From Falsirhodobacter halotolerans (GTDB lineage: Bacteria > Pseudomonadota > Alphaproteobacteria > Rhodobacterales > Rhodobacteraceae): a stretch of 64,000 nucleotides of DNA. Below the pieces are notes generated by a model that had not been told where the DNA came from, made no database searches, and saw only the letters and a program-made list of their open reading frames with translations. The stretch spans positions 538,501 through 602,500 of the forward strand of contig NZ_JALJAZ010000001.1 in assembly GCF_022899245.1 (NCBI RefSeq). The letters run 5' to 3'. Within the stretch, counting starts at the first letter, position 1; each line of letters opens with the position of its first letter. Of the stretch, positions 36,193-44,604 are shown in pieces. The position numbers and the translations under genes were made by a program.

Positions 36193-36214
36193 TGGTGCCA
36201 GCCGGAATCGAACG
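36193..36214 (-). other. tRNA 3'-end-like remnant
   Basis: On the minus strand a T-loop and acceptor-like stretch, TTCGATTCCGGCTGGCACCA, resembles the 3' end of a tRNA gene, but no matching T-stem, anticodon arm or 5' acceptor strand is present upstream. It sits in the 177-base gap between the MORN-repeat gene and wrbA. It may be a relic of a disrupted tRNA or an attachment site, or coincidence. Confidence 0.3.
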
Positions 36215-36251
36215 CTAGATTGCCGTTCGCAACCCCTGAGAGGACCGTTCC

Positions 36252-36839
36252 ATGACCAAGCTCGCGATCGTCTATTACTCGACCTATGGCACCAACCACC
36301 AGATGGCCGAAATCGCCGCCGACGCCGCCCGCGCGGCCGGGGCCGAGGTGCGCCTGCTGAAGGTTGCCGAAACCGCGCCCGAAGCGGTGGTCAACAGCCA
36401 GGACGGCTGGAAGGCGCATACCGAGGCCACGGCCCACATTCCCGTGGCCACGCCCGAGGACATGGAATGGGCGGACGCCTATCTCATCTCCACCCCGACC
36501 CGGTTCGGCAACGCGGCCAGCCAGATGCGCGCCTTCATCGACGCGCTGGGCGGCATGTGGTTCCAGGGCAAGCTGGCGAAACCGGCCAGCGTCATGACCT
36601 CCACGCAATCCCCCCATGGCGGGCAGGAATCGACCATCCTGTCGCTGTTCAACACGCTGGTCCATTTCGGCGCGATCATCGTGCCGCCCGGATACACCGA
36701 CGAATCGATCCAGAAGACCGGCGGCAACCCCTATGGCTATGCCCACACCCAAGGGACCGAATTCACCGACGACGTGAAGGCCGCCATCGGCGCGCAGACC
36801 CGCCGTCTGGTGGATGTGGCCACGAAGCTGTCGGCATAA
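36252..36839 (+). CDS. wrbA: NAD(P)H:quinone oxidoreductase WrbA
   Basis: 195-residue flavodoxin-like FMN enzyme reducing quinones by two electrons, used against oxidative stress. Phosphate loop [13 protein letters not shown] is near residues 9-21. [20 protein letters not shown] near 80-99 and [20 protein letters not shown] near 116-135 complete the FMN site and the WrbA signature. GAGAGGA lies 8 bases before the ATG. It is monocistronic by spacing and divergent from the MORN gene. Confidence 0.96.
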   Translation: MTKLAIVYYSTYGTNHQMAEIAADAARAAGAEVRLLKVAETAPEAVVNSQDGWKAHTEATAHIPVATPEDMEWADAYLISTPTRFGNAASQMRAFIDALGGMWFQGKLAKPASVMTSTQSPHGGQESTILSLFNTLVHFGAIIVPPGYTDESIQKTGGNPYGYAHTQGTEFTDDVKAAIGAQTRRLVDVATKLSA

Positions 36840-36850
36840 AGTCTTCGCAC

Positions 36851-36879
36851 TGGACCGTTCCCATGCCCGCGCCTATAAG
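36851..36879 (+). promoter_or_regulatory. Candidate sigma70 promoter of ileS
   Basis: TGGACC (36851-36856) and TATAAG (36874-36879) are 17 bases apart, matching TTGACA/TATAAT at 4 and 5 of 6. The -10 lies in the loop of a perfect 11-bp inverted repeat, CATGCCCGCGC/GCGCGGGCATG (36862-36872 and 36879-36889), which could be an operator or the wrbA terminator without a T-run. Confidence 0.45.
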
Positions 36880-36904
36880 CGCGGGCATGACCTGTTGTGC
36901 CCAT

Positions 36905-36989
36905 CTTCGTCGAATTAGCGGCCCGGCGCGCTGACCGCCAGCGGCCCGCCGGGATGATCCTTGAAGGCACTTCCCCCCATTCGACGAAG
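36905..36989 (+). promoter_or_regulatory. Structured leader of ileS that can mask its ribosome site
   Basis: CTTCGTCGAAT (36905-36915) and ATTCGACGAAG (36979-36989) are perfect 11-base complements. The second arm contains most of the ileS ribosome site GAAGGA (36986-36991). A nested pair CCCGGCG/CGCCGGG (36922-36928 and 36947-36953) folds inside. Folding would hide the ribosome site. This is inferred from complementarity only. Confidence 0.5.
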
Positions 36990-37000
36990 GACCGCGTTCC

Positions 37001-39973
37001 ATGAGCGACACGACCCCCGCCACGCCCGACTACCGCGACACCATCTTCCTGCCGGAAACCGATTTCCCCATGCGCGGCGGCCTGCCCACGCGCGAACCGG
37101 GCTGGCTGGCCCATTGGGAAAAGATCGGCATCTATGACCGCCTGCGCGAAAAGGCCGTTCAGGCGAAGGGGGGCCGCACACCGTTCACGCTGCATGATGG
37201 CCCTCCTTACGCCAACGGGCACCTGCATATCGGCCACGCGCTGAACAAGACGATCAAGGACATGATCGTGCGGTCGCACCAGATGATGGGCTTTGACGCG
37301 CGCTATATCCCCGGCTGGGATTGCCACGGCCTGCCGATCGAATGGAAGATCGAGGAGCAGTATCGCGCCAAGGGCAAGAACAAGGACGATGTGGACATCG
37401 TCGATTTCCGTCAGGAGTGCCGCGCCTTCGCCAAGGGCTGGGTCGATATCCAGCGGGAGGAGTTCAAGCGTCTGGGCATCACCGGCAACTGGGCCGATCC
37501 CTATCTGACCATGGACTTCCACGCCGAAGCCGTGATCGCCGACGAATTCATGACGTTCCTGATGAACGGCACCCTCTATCAGGGGTCCAAGCCCGTCATG
37601 TGGTCGCCCGTGGAAAAGACCGCGCTGGCCGAGGCGGAGGTGGAATACCACGACATCGAAAGCCATACGATCTGGGTGAAGTTCCCGCTGGTCAAGCTGC
37701 CCGCCCAGATGATCGAGGCGATCACCCTGATCGGCGATGACGAGGATCGTCTGCCCTTGGAGAAGGTGGATCGGGCCTTGCGCGACGCGAAGGTGGTGAT
37801 CTGGACCACCACGCCCTGGACCATCCCGCAGAACCGCGCCGTGGCCTTCAATCCCGCCATCTCCTATGGCGTGTATGAGGTGACGGACGCGCCCGAGGGC
37901 AACTGGGCCGCGGTGGGGGAAAAGCTGATCCTGGCCGACGATCTGGCCGAAGCGGTGCTGAAACAGGCCAAGGTCGCGGGGTTCGAGCGTCTGGTCGGCT
38001 TCAACCCGGACGGGGCCGCCATGGCCCACCCGCTGCGCGGGGTCGAGGGCGGGGCCGGGGAATGGGACTTCGAGGTGCCCATGGTGTCGGGCGATCACGT
38101 CACCGCCGAGGCGGGAACGGGCTTCGTGCACACCGCGCCCAGCCATGGCGAGGACGATTACCAGATGGGCCTGAAATACGGCCTGCCCATGACCTATAAC
38201 GTGCTCGAAGACGGCAGCTATCGCGCCGATCTGCCGCTGTTCGGGGGGCGTGTCATCATCACGCCCAAGGGCAAGGAGGGCGATGCGAACAAGGCCGTGA
38301 TCGAGGCGCTGGCGGGGGCCGGGGCGCTGATCGCGCGCGGCAAGGTCAAGCACTCCTATCCCCATTCGTGGCGGTCCAAGGCGCCGCTGATCTTCCGCAA
38401 CACGCCGCAGTGGTTCGCGGGCATCGACCGCCCGCTGGATGACGGCATGGGCCAATACGGCGACACGATCCGCAAGCGCGCGCTGGAATCCATCGAGCGT
38501 CTGGTCAAGTTCACCCCCATCTCGGGCCAGAACCGCCTGCGCTCGATGATGGAGGCGCGGCCCGACTGGGTTCTGTCGCGCCAGCGGGCGTGGGGCGTGC
38601 CGCTGACCTGCTTCGTCAAGAAGGGGGCCAAGCCCGACGAGGCGAACTTCCTGCTGCGCGACGCGGCCGTCAACGCGGCCATCGTCGCCGCGTTCGAGGC
38701 GGAGGGCGCGGATGTCTGGTATCGCGACGGCTTCAAGGCGCAGATCCTGGGGGATCGTGCGGACCAGTATGACCAGATATTCGACGTGCTGGACGTGTGG
38801 TTCGACAGCGGCTCCACCCATGCCTTCGTGCTGCGCGACCGCGCGGACGGGTCCGAGGACGGGATCGCCGACGTCTATATGGAAGGGACGGACCAGCATC
38901 GCGGCTGGTTCCATTCGTCGATGTTGCAGGGCTGCGGCACGATCGGGCGCGCGCCCTATCGCAACGTGGTGACGCACGGGTTCACGCTGGACGAAAAGGG
39001 CATGAAGATGTCCAAATCGTTGGGCAACACCGTGGTGCCGGAGCAGATCGTCAAGGAATACGGCGCGGACATCCTGCGCCTGTGGGTGGCGCAGGCCGAT
39101 TACACCGCCGACCAGCGGATCGGGAAGGAAATCCTGAAGGGCACGGCCGACAGCTATCGCCGCCTGCGCAACACGCTGCGTTTCCTGCTGGGCGCGCTGA
39201 AGGGCTTTCACGACGTGGAGCGGGTGGAGCCGGAGGAGATGCCGGAGCTGGAACGTTGGGTCCTGCACCGTCTGGCCGAGCTGGATGCCGATGTGCGGGC
39301 CGGGTATGCCGCCTTCGATTTCCAGGGCGTGTTCCAGAAGCTGTTCACCTTCTGCACGACCGACCTGTCGGCGGTGTATTTCGACATCCGCAAGGACGTC
39401 CTTTACTGCGACGGGCCGGATTCCTTGCGCCGTCGCGCCGCGCGGACGGTGCTGGACCTGATCTTCCACCGTCTGGTGACGTGGCTGGCCCCGATCCTCG
39501 TCTTCACGACCGAGGATGTGTGGCTCTCGCGCTTTCCCGGTGACGCGTCCTCGGTCCATCTGCAGGACATGCCCGCCACGCCGAACGCATGGCTGAACCC
39601 CGACCTCGCCGCCAAATGGCAGGCGATCCGCGCCGCCCGCCGCGTGGTGACGGCGGCGCTGGAGGTGCAACGCAGCGCCAAGGTCATCGGATCGAGCCTT
39701 GAGGCCGCGCCGACCGTCCATGTGGCCGACACGGGCCTGCGCGCCGCGCTGGACTCGGTCGATTTCGCCGAATTGTGTATCACCTCGGACCTGACGCTGA
39801 CCGACGCGCCGGTGCCGGAGGGGGCCTTCGCGCTGGCCGACATTCCGGGCGTCGCCGTGGTGTTCCACATGGCCGAAGGGTGCAAATGCGCGCGGTGCTG
39901 GCGCATCCTGCCGGATGTGGGCACGCATTCCCACCCCGAGACCTGCGCCCGCTGCGACGCGGTTCTGGACTGA
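37001..39973 (+). CDS. ileS: Isoleucyl-tRNA synthetase
   Basis: 990-residue class I synthetase charging tRNA-Ile. ATP-binding HIGH motif appears as HLHIGHALNKT near residues 76-86, and KMSKS as GMKMSKSLGNT near 667-677. The CP1 editing domain lies between (HVTAEAGTGFVHTAPSHGED near 366-385). The tRNA anticodon-binding domain follows. The C-terminal zinc finger is CARC near 964-967 with CARCDAV at the end. It lies 161 bases after wrbA and is followed by a strong terminator. Confidence 0.98.
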   Translation: MSDTTPATPDYRDTIFLPETDFPMRGGLPTREPGWLAHWEKIGIYDRLREKAVQAKGGRTPFTLHDGPPYANGHLHIGHALNKTIKDMIVRSHQMMGFDARYIPGWDCHGLPIEWKIEEQYRAKGKNKDDVDIVDFRQECRAFAKGWVDIQREEFKRLGITGNWADPYLTMDFHAEAVIADEFMTFLMNGTLYQGSKPVMWSPVEKTALAEAEVEYHDIESHTIWVKFPLVKLPAQMIEAITLIGDDEDRLPLEKVDRALRDAKVVIWTTTPWTIPQNRAVAFNPAISYGVYEVTDAPEGNWAAVGEKLILADDLAEAVLKQAKVAGFERLVGFNPDGAAMAHPLRGVEGGAGEWDFEVPMVSGDHVTAEAGTGFVHTAPSHGEDDYQMGLKYGLPMTYNVLEDGSYRADLPLFGGRVIITPKGKEGDANKAVIEALAGAGALIARGKVKHSYPHSWRSKAPLIFRNTPQWFAGIDRPLDDGMGQYGDTIRKRALESIERLVKFTPISGQNRLRSMMEARPDWVLSRQRAWGVPLTCFVKKGAKPDEANFLLRDAAVNAAIVAAFEAEGADVWYRDGFKAQILGDRADQYDQIFDVLDVWFDSGSTHAFVLRDRADGSEDGIADVYMEGTDQHRGWFHSSMLQGCGTIGRAPYRNVVTHGFTLDEKGMKMSKSLGNTVVPEQIVKEYGADILRLWVAQADYTADQRIGKEILKGTADSYRRLRNTLRFLLGALKGFHDVERVEPEEMPELERWVLHRLAELDADVRAGYAAFDFQGVFQKLFTFCTTDLSAVYFDIRKDVLYCDGPDSLRRRAARTVLDLIFHRLVTWLAPILVFTTEDVWLSRFPGDASSVHLQDMPATPNAWLNPDLAAKWQAIRAARRVVTAALEVQRSAKVIGSSLEAAPTVHVADTGLRAALDSVDFAELCITSDLTLTDAPVPEGAFALADIPGVAVVFHMAEGCKCARCWRILPDVGTHSHPETCARCDAVLD

Positions 39974-39977
39974 CAAG

Positions 39978-40001
39978 AAGGCGCCCCGCGGGGCGCCTTT
40001 T
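39978..40001. terminator. Terminator after ileS (bidirectional stem)
   Basis: AAGGCGCCCC (39978-39987) and GGGGCGCCTT (39990-39999) form a perfect 10-bp stem followed by TTTT on the plus strand. On the minus strand it follows the pcs stop at 40001 and an A/T-poor tail, so it serves ileS mainly. Confidence 0.88.
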
Positions 40002-40693
40002 CATTTGCGTTCGGGAATGATCTGCTGGGCGATCCCTGCCAGCAAAAGATAGACCGAGGTGACGATCAACCCCCAATGCGCCCAGCTTTGCGGATCGAAA
40101 TCCACCCAGGCGGCCCATCCGGCGAACACGGTCCAGGCGATGGTCATCGGCAGCGACAGCGGACGCCAACGTTTGGTGCGCACGGGGTGGATGAACTTCA
40201 GGTTGGTGAACATTGCGATCGTCAGCAAAAGGGTGATGATCAGGATCACCGTCTCGCTGGGTCGGACGGCGAACAGGACCAGCACGACCATGTTCCAGCA
40301 GCCGGGAAATCCGGCAAAGGAATAGTCCTTGGTCTTCATCCGCGTGTCGACGAAATAGATGACCGAGCCGTAGACGATGACGAAGATCGTCAGCCACCCC
40401 TCCCATCCGTCCAGCAGGCCCGAGGCGAAAAGCGCATAGGCCGGAATGAACACGTAGGTGAGGTAGTCGATGATCAGGTCCATCTGGACCCCGTCATAGG
40501 TGGGCCAGTTCCGCCCCACATCATACCGGCGGGCCAGGGGGCCGTCGATCCCGTCCACGATCAGCGCGGCCACCAGCCACAGGAACATGACCGTCCAGGC
40601 CCCCTCCACCGCCGCCAGCAGGGCCAGCATGGACAGGACGACGCCGGTGGCGGTCAGAAGGTGGACGGAGAGCGCTTTGAGACGTGGTTCCAT
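40001..40693 (-). CDS. pcs: Phosphatidylcholine synthase
   Basis: Condenses choline directly with CDP-diacylglycerol to form phosphatidylcholine in the inner membrane. 230 residues and about seven helices. The CDP-alcohol phosphotransferase motif is the Pcs variant: DGPLARR near residues 50-56 and GVQMDLIIDYLTY near 68-80, with the two Asp residues that bind metal. The choline uptake genes 10 kb away would supply its substrate. It is the last gene on the strand before the ileS terminator and is separate from the xerC unit by 30 bases. Confidence 0.93.
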   Translation of the reverse strand: MEPRLKALSVHLLTATGVVLSMLALLAAVEGAWTVMFLWLVAALIVDGIDGPLARRYDVGRNWPTYDGVQMDLIIDYLTYVFIPAYALFASGLLDGWEGWLTIFVIVYGSVIYFVDTRMKTKDYSFAGFPGCWNMVVLVLFAVRPSETVILIITLLLTIAMFTNLKFIHPVRTKRWRPLSLPMTIAWTVFAGWAAWVDFDPQSWAHWGLIVTSVYLLLAGIAQQIIPERK

Positions 40694-40723
40694 GACCGGG
40701 ATAAGGACCTTTCGGTTGTCGGT

Positions 40724-41641
40724 TCAGGCGCGGGGATGGGCCTTGGCATAGACCGCCATCATCCGCGCGGCGTCCACCCCTGTATAGGTTTGCGTCGAAG
40801 AAAGCGAGGCGTGACCGAGCAGCGTCTGGATCGTCCGGAGATCGCCCCCCCGTTCCAGAAGATGCGTGGCGAAGGAATGGCGAAAGGCATGCGGAGTGGC
40901 CGAGGCGGGCAGCCCCAACCGCGCCCGGGCCTGCGCCACGGCCTTGGCCACGATGCCCGCGTTCAACGCCCCGCCGCGCGCCCCGCGAAACAGCGGCCCG
41001 CCGGTCAGATCGAAGGGGCACAGCCGCACATACTGTGCCACCGCATCGCGGGCGACGGGCAGGGTGGGCACGATCCGCGTCTTGCCGCCCTTGCCCGTGA
41101 TGCGCAGCACTTCGGGCAGGGGGGAGGCGGTGGCGGGCAGGGTCAGCGCCTCGGATATGCGCAGCCCGCAGCCGTAAAGCAGGGTGACCACCGCCTGATC
41201 GCGTGCGGCGATCCATTTTTCGGGATGCACCGCCACCTCGGTCAGCATGTCGCGGGCGGCGTCCACCGGCAGGGGGCGGGGCAGGGTGCGGCGATACCGG
41301 GGCGCGCGGGCCGAGAGGATGGCGCTGGGATCGCCGCCCTGCCGGTCGGCCAGCCATTGCGTGAACGATTTCACCGCCGACAACCGCCGCGCCAGCGACC
41401 GCGACCCGACCCCCCGCGCCCGTTCCGAGGCGAGCCAGGCGCGCAGGTCGGTCGGGTCCACCTCCACCAGCCGCGCAAGGCCGAACCCCTCGCCCATATG
41501 GCGGGCCAGAAAGTCCAGCCACAGCGTCACATCCTCGGCATAGGCGCGAACCGTGGCGGGCGCGGCGTCGTTGACCCCCGACAGATGCGCCTGCCACCGC
41601 ACCAGCGCGTCGCGCGCGGCGGGGGGGATCGCCAGGCTCAT
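40724..41641 (-). CDS. xerC: Tyrosine recombinase XerC
   Basis: 305-residue site-specific recombinase that resolves chromosome dimers at dif with XerD. The N-terminal SAM-like DNA-binding domain is at residues 1-100. Catalytic residues are Arg in YGCGLRISEAL near 155-165, Lys in ITGKGGKTRIVP near 180-191, His and Arg in HAFRHSFATHLLERGGDL near 251-268, His in LLGHASLSST near 274-283, and Tyr in TQTYTGVD. The ATG is one base from the upstream DUF484 stop. DUF484-xerC pairing is common in proteobacteria. Confidence 0.94.
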   Translation of the reverse strand: MSLAIPPAARDALVRWQAHLSGVNDAAPATVRAYAEDVTLWLDFLARHMGEGFGLARLVEVDPTDLRAWLASERARGVGSRSLARRLSAVKSFTQWLADRQGGDPSAILSARAPRYRRTLPRPLPVDAARDMLTEVAVHPEKWIAARDQAVVTLLYGCGLRISEALTLPATASPLPEVLRITGKGGKTRIVPTLPVARDAVAQYVRLCPFDLTGGPLFRGARGGALNAGIVAKAVAQARARLGLPASATPHAFRHSFATHLLERGGDLRTIQTLLGHASLSSTQTYTGVDAARMMAVYAKAHPRA

Positions 41642-41642
41642 G

Positions 41643-42347
41643 TCACGAAAGCCAGCGGCGCATGATCCGTTGGAACACGCCCGTGAAGAAGCCCAGAAGG
41701 TCGGTCCCCTGTGCGGGCGTGAACTGATCCGCCGGGCCCGCGCCCAAGGCCAGCATCCCCGGCAGCCGTCCGGGGCCCAGATCCAGACGCAACAGCGCCT
41801 CGGACCCGATCCATTTCGTGCGATCGCCATAGATCGTCTCGACCCCGCCCGCCGCCGGGCGCAGGACCACCGGCCCCTCGCGCCCCGCATAATCGGCGAT
41901 GAAGCCCCCGGGCACCGTGCACAGAACGCCGTCGAACTTGTCCAGCGCGGGGTCGGGTTCGTCCTCCACCGTCTCCAGAACCAGACGGACGGTGTCCACG
42001 CGCAGCGTGTTGCGCAGGTCGTGTTCCAGCGTCATCAGCAGGGCGGGGAACGACGGCGGGTCCAGAAGTTGCAGGATCGCGCGGTGGATCTGCGCCGTGC
42101 CTGCCACGTTTTCATAGGCGGCGGCGATGACGTGGCGGTGCGTGTCCTGCAGCGCGTCCAGCTCCGTCTCCAGCCGGTCCATCGCCAAGCCGCGCAGGTC
42201 CACCACGTTCGATCCGCGCTGCGTGTCGCCCGCCTTCAGAAGCGCGCGCATCACGTCGGCATCCTCCAGCACCAGTTCGGGTTGCGACAGGATACGGTCG
42301 CGCCATTCCCGCGCGGACGGCGCGGCGTTTTGAAGATCGGGGGACAT
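41643..42347 (-). CDS. DUF484 family protein (GAF-like)
   Basis: 234 residues. The N-terminus (WRDRILSQPELVLEDADVMR near 15-34) and the VVDLRGLAMDRLETELDAL helix near 48-66 fit the DUF484 family, a GAF-like fold of unknown function usually found just upstream of xerC. The C-terminal half carries WIGSEALLRLDLGPGRLPGM near 176-195. Its stop is one base before the xerC ATG. The 136-base gap to gltX, in the opposite direction, holds no recognisable element beyond the gltX ribosome site. Confidence 0.88.
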   Translation of the reverse strand: MSPDLQNAAPSAREWRDRILSQPELVLEDADVMRALLKAGDTQRGSNVVDLRGLAMDRLETELDALQDTHRHVIAAAYENVAGTAQIHRAILQLLDPPSFPALLMTLEHDLRNTLRVDTVRLVLETVEDEPDPALDKFDGVLCTVPGGFIADYAGREGPVVLRPAAGGVETIYGDRTKWIGSEALLRLDLGPGRLPGMLALGAGPADQFTPAQGTDLLGFFTGVFQRIMRRWLS

Positions 42348-42483
42348 GCTGCTCTCGTTCTTGTTTGGCCGAAGGCTACGCGGGCCGGGCAAACGGGTCC
42401 ATCCCCTTTGGCGAAAATGGGCGCGATATGGACAAGGCGAGGCTTCTGTGAAACAGGTCCGGCCATCCCCCGGAGGTATTGCC

Positions 42484-43809
42484 ATGACCGTCGTCACCCG
42501 TTTCGCCCCGTCCCCCACAGGTTACATCCATGTGGGCAACCTGCGCACCGCGCTGATGAACTGGATGATCGCCCGCAAGCAGGGCGGCACGTTCATCCTG
42601 CGGCTGGACGACACGGATCAGGAACGCTCAAAACAGGAATATGTCGACGCGCTGAAGGAAGACCTGGAATGGCTGGGCCTGACCTGGGACCGCGAGGAGC
42701 GTCAGTCCGCGCGACTGGAGCGTTATGCTGAGGCGGCGACCCAGTTGCGTGCGTCGGGACGGTTCTACGAATGCTTCGAGTCGCCCACCGAACTGGACCT
42801 GAAGCGCAAGAAGCTTCTGAACATGGGCCGCCCGCCGGTCTATGACCGCGCCGCGTTGAAGCTGTCGGATGACGAAAAGGCGAAATTGCGCGAAGAACGC
42901 GGCGGCTACTGGCGGTTCCAACTGGATCAGGAGCGGATCGAGTGGACGGACGGCATCCTCGGCCCCGTGTCGATCGACGCCGCGTCGGTGTCCGATCCGG
43001 TGCTGATCCGTCAGGACGGGCAGGTGCTCTATACCTTCGCTTCCTCGGTCGATGACATCGACATGGGGGTGACCTTCATCGTGCGGGGGGCGGACCACGT
43101 CACCAACACCGCAACGCAGATCCAGATCATGCAGGCGATGGGCGGCACGCCCCCCGATTTCGCGCATCATTCGCTGCTGACCGGCCCGCAGGGCGAGGCG
43201 CTGTCGAAACGTCTGGGCACCCTGTCGCTGCGCGATCTGCGCGCGCGGGGGGTGGAGCCGATGGCGCTTTTGTCGATGATGGCGCGTCTGGGATCGTCCA
43301 AACCGATCGAGGTTGTGGACAGCTTGGACGATCTGGTCGCGGGCTTCGACATCGGCAGCTTCGGCGCGGCCCCGACGAAGTTCGACGCCGAGGATCTGTT
43401 CCCGCTGACCAAGCAATGGGTGCAGGCGCGGCCCTTCGATGCGGTGCGCGCCCGCATCGCCGCTTTGGGCGTGCCGGATGGCATGGCCGAACCCTTCTGG
43501 CAGGTGGCCCGCGACAACATCACCGTTCTGGACGATCTGGAGGGGTGGTGGACCCTGTTCCGCGACGGCGCCGACCCGCTGATCGAGCCGGAGGACGCCG
43601 ACTTCGTGGCCGAGGCGCTGACCCTTCTGCCCCCCGCCCCCCACACGCGCGAGACGTGGGGCGAATGGACCGCCAAGGTCAAGGAGGCCACGGGCCGCAA
43701 GGGCAAGGGGCTGTTCATGCCGCTGCGCAAGGCCCTGACGGGGCAGGCGCACGGGCCGGACATGGCCGAGGTTCTTCCCCTGATGCAACGCATCCGCGCC
43801 AAGGAATGA
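42484..43809 (+). CDS. gltX: Glutamyl-tRNA synthetase
   Basis: 441-residue class Ib synthetase. The HIGH-equivalent reads SPTGYIHVGNLRTALMNW near residues 9-26 (HVGN rather than HIGG), and the KMSKS-equivalent is ALSKRLG near 234-240. The RLDDTDQERS segment near 41-50 binds ATP/glutamate. Lack of a visible glnS does not prove a non-discriminating enzyme, but alphaproteobacteria often have two GluRS, and the HVGN style resembles the second type. A GGAGG lies 7 bases before the ATG. A strong terminator follows. Confidence 0.95.
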   Translation: MTVVTRFAPSPTGYIHVGNLRTALMNWMIARKQGGTFILRLDDTDQERSKQEYVDALKEDLEWLGLTWDREERQSARLERYAEAATQLRASGRFYECFESPTELDLKRKKLLNMGRPPVYDRAALKLSDDEKAKLREERGGYWRFQLDQERIEWTDGILGPVSIDAASVSDPVLIRQDGQVLYTFASSVDDIDMGVTFIVRGADHVTNTATQIQIMQAMGGTPPDFAHHSLLTGPQGEALSKRLGTLSLRDLRARGVEPMALLSMMARLGSSKPIEVVDSLDDLVAGFDIGSFGAAPTKFDAEDLFPLTKQWVQARPFDAVRARIAALGVPDGMAEPFWQVARDNITVLDDLEGWWTLFRDGADPLIEPEDADFVAEALTLLPPAPHTRETWGEWTAKVKEATGRKGKGLFMPLRKALTGQAHGPDMAEVLPLMQRIRAKE

Positions 43810-43812
43810 TCG

Positions 43813-43835
43813 AAGGCCCCCTCGGGGGCCTTTTT
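43813..43835 (+). terminator. Rho-independent terminator after gltX
   Basis: AAGGCCCCC (43813-43821) and GGGGGCCTT (43824-43832) form a 9-bp stem followed by TTTTT counting the stem end. It starts 4 bases after the gltX stop. Confidence 0.92.
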
Positions 43836-43879
43836 CATTGGGGGTTGCCGCCATGGAAAAACGACGCTATCTAAAAATA

Positions 43880-43892
43880 GTTATAAGATAAC
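43880..43892. promoter_or_regulatory. Zur-like operator upstream of zinT
   Basis: GTTATAAGATAAC, a perfect 5-3-5 palindrome, lies 18 bases before the zinT ATG. It differs at one base from the alphaproteobacterial Zur core GTTATAnTATAAC. Being in an AT-rich island before a zinc-binding protein gene, it is probably a zinc-uptake repressor site. Confidence 0.7.
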
Positions 43893-43909
43893 ATAACGAG
43901 AGAGAGTTC

Positions 43910-44569
43910 ATGTCGTTCCCCCTTTCTGCGCTTGCGCTGACCGCCGCGCTGGCCCTTGGCACCGCCGCCCATGCCCATGGCACACATGATCATTCCCACG
44001 ATCATGACCATGACCACGCGCATTCCGAACCGGAAAAGACCGCCGCCACCGGCTATTTCGAAGATGCCGAGGTGCAAGGCCGCGATCTTTCCGATTGGGA
44101 GGGGGAATGGCAGTCGGTCTATCCCTATCTCATGGACGGCACGCTGGATCCGGTGATGGAGCACAAGGCCGAACACGGCGACAAGGCGGCCGAGGAATAC
44201 CGCGCCTATTACGAAACCGGCTACCGCACCGACGTGGATCACATCACGATCGCCGGCGACCGCGTCTCGTTCACCGAAGGCGACCAGACGGTCACCGGCA
44301 CCTATGCCGATGATGGGTACGAGATCCTGACCTATGCCAAGGGCAACCGCGGCGTGCGCTATGTCTTCCGCAAGACCGAAGGGGACGACGGCGCACCGGA
44401 GTTCATCCAGTTCTCGGACCACATCATCGCGCCGCAGGTGTCGCACCACTACCACCTTTATTGGGGCGATGACCGCGACGTCCTGCTGGACGAGATCGTG
44501 AACTGGCCGACCTATTATCCCGCCGATCTGGACGCGCAGGGCATCCTGGACGAGATGCTGGCCCACTGA
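43910..44569 (+). CDS. zinT: Periplasmic zinc-binding protein ZinT
   Basis: 219 residues: signal peptide (LSALALTAALALGTAAHA), then an exposed His/Asp-rich run (HGTHDHSHDHDHDHAHSE) that can hold several metal ions. The ZinT/YodA calycin domain from about residue 45 follows. It has WEGEWQSVYPYLMDGTLDPV near 63-82 and HHYHLYWGDDRDVLL near 179-193 with the three domain histidines. ZinT captures zinc in the periplasm under starvation and passes it to ZnuA. The Zur-like box just upstream fits this role. No znu genes are nearby. Confidence 0.93.
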   Translation: MSFPLSALALTAALALGTAAHAHGTHDHSHDHDHDHAHSEPEKTAATGYFEDAEVQGRDLSDWEGEWQSVYPYLMDGTLDPVMEHKAEHGDKAAEEYRAYYETGYRTDVDHITIAGDRVSFTEGDQTVTGTYADDGYEILTYAKGNRGVRYVFRKTEGDDGAPEFIQFSDHIIAPQVSHHYHLYWGDDRDVLLDEIVNWPTYYPADLDAQGILDEMLAH

Positions 44570-44575
44570 ACGATG

Positions 44576-44603
44576 AAGGCCGGGCGCGATGCCCGGCCTT
44601 TGC
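44576..44603. terminator. Bidirectional terminator between zinT and bioY
   Basis: AAGGCCGGGC (44576-44585) and GCCCGGCCTT (44591-44600) form a perfect 10-bp stem with a 5-base loop. It lies 6 bases after zinT and abuts the bioY stop, so it can serve both converging genes; T-runs are short on both sides. Confidence 0.75.
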
Positions 44604-44604
44604 C

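Noticed and set aside
32409-36218. A plus-strand open frame of about 1,270 codons opposite the CorA, sugar dehydrogenase and MORN genes.
   Set aside because: It spans three well-recognised minus-strand genes and their gaps, shows no known domain, and is explained by GC-rich codon bias and repeat periodicity on the opposite strand.
36737-39976. A minus-strand open frame of about 1,080 codons opposite ileS.
   Set aside because: Complete shadow of isoleucyl-tRNA synthetase; low-complexity His/Arg-rich translation and no family similarity.
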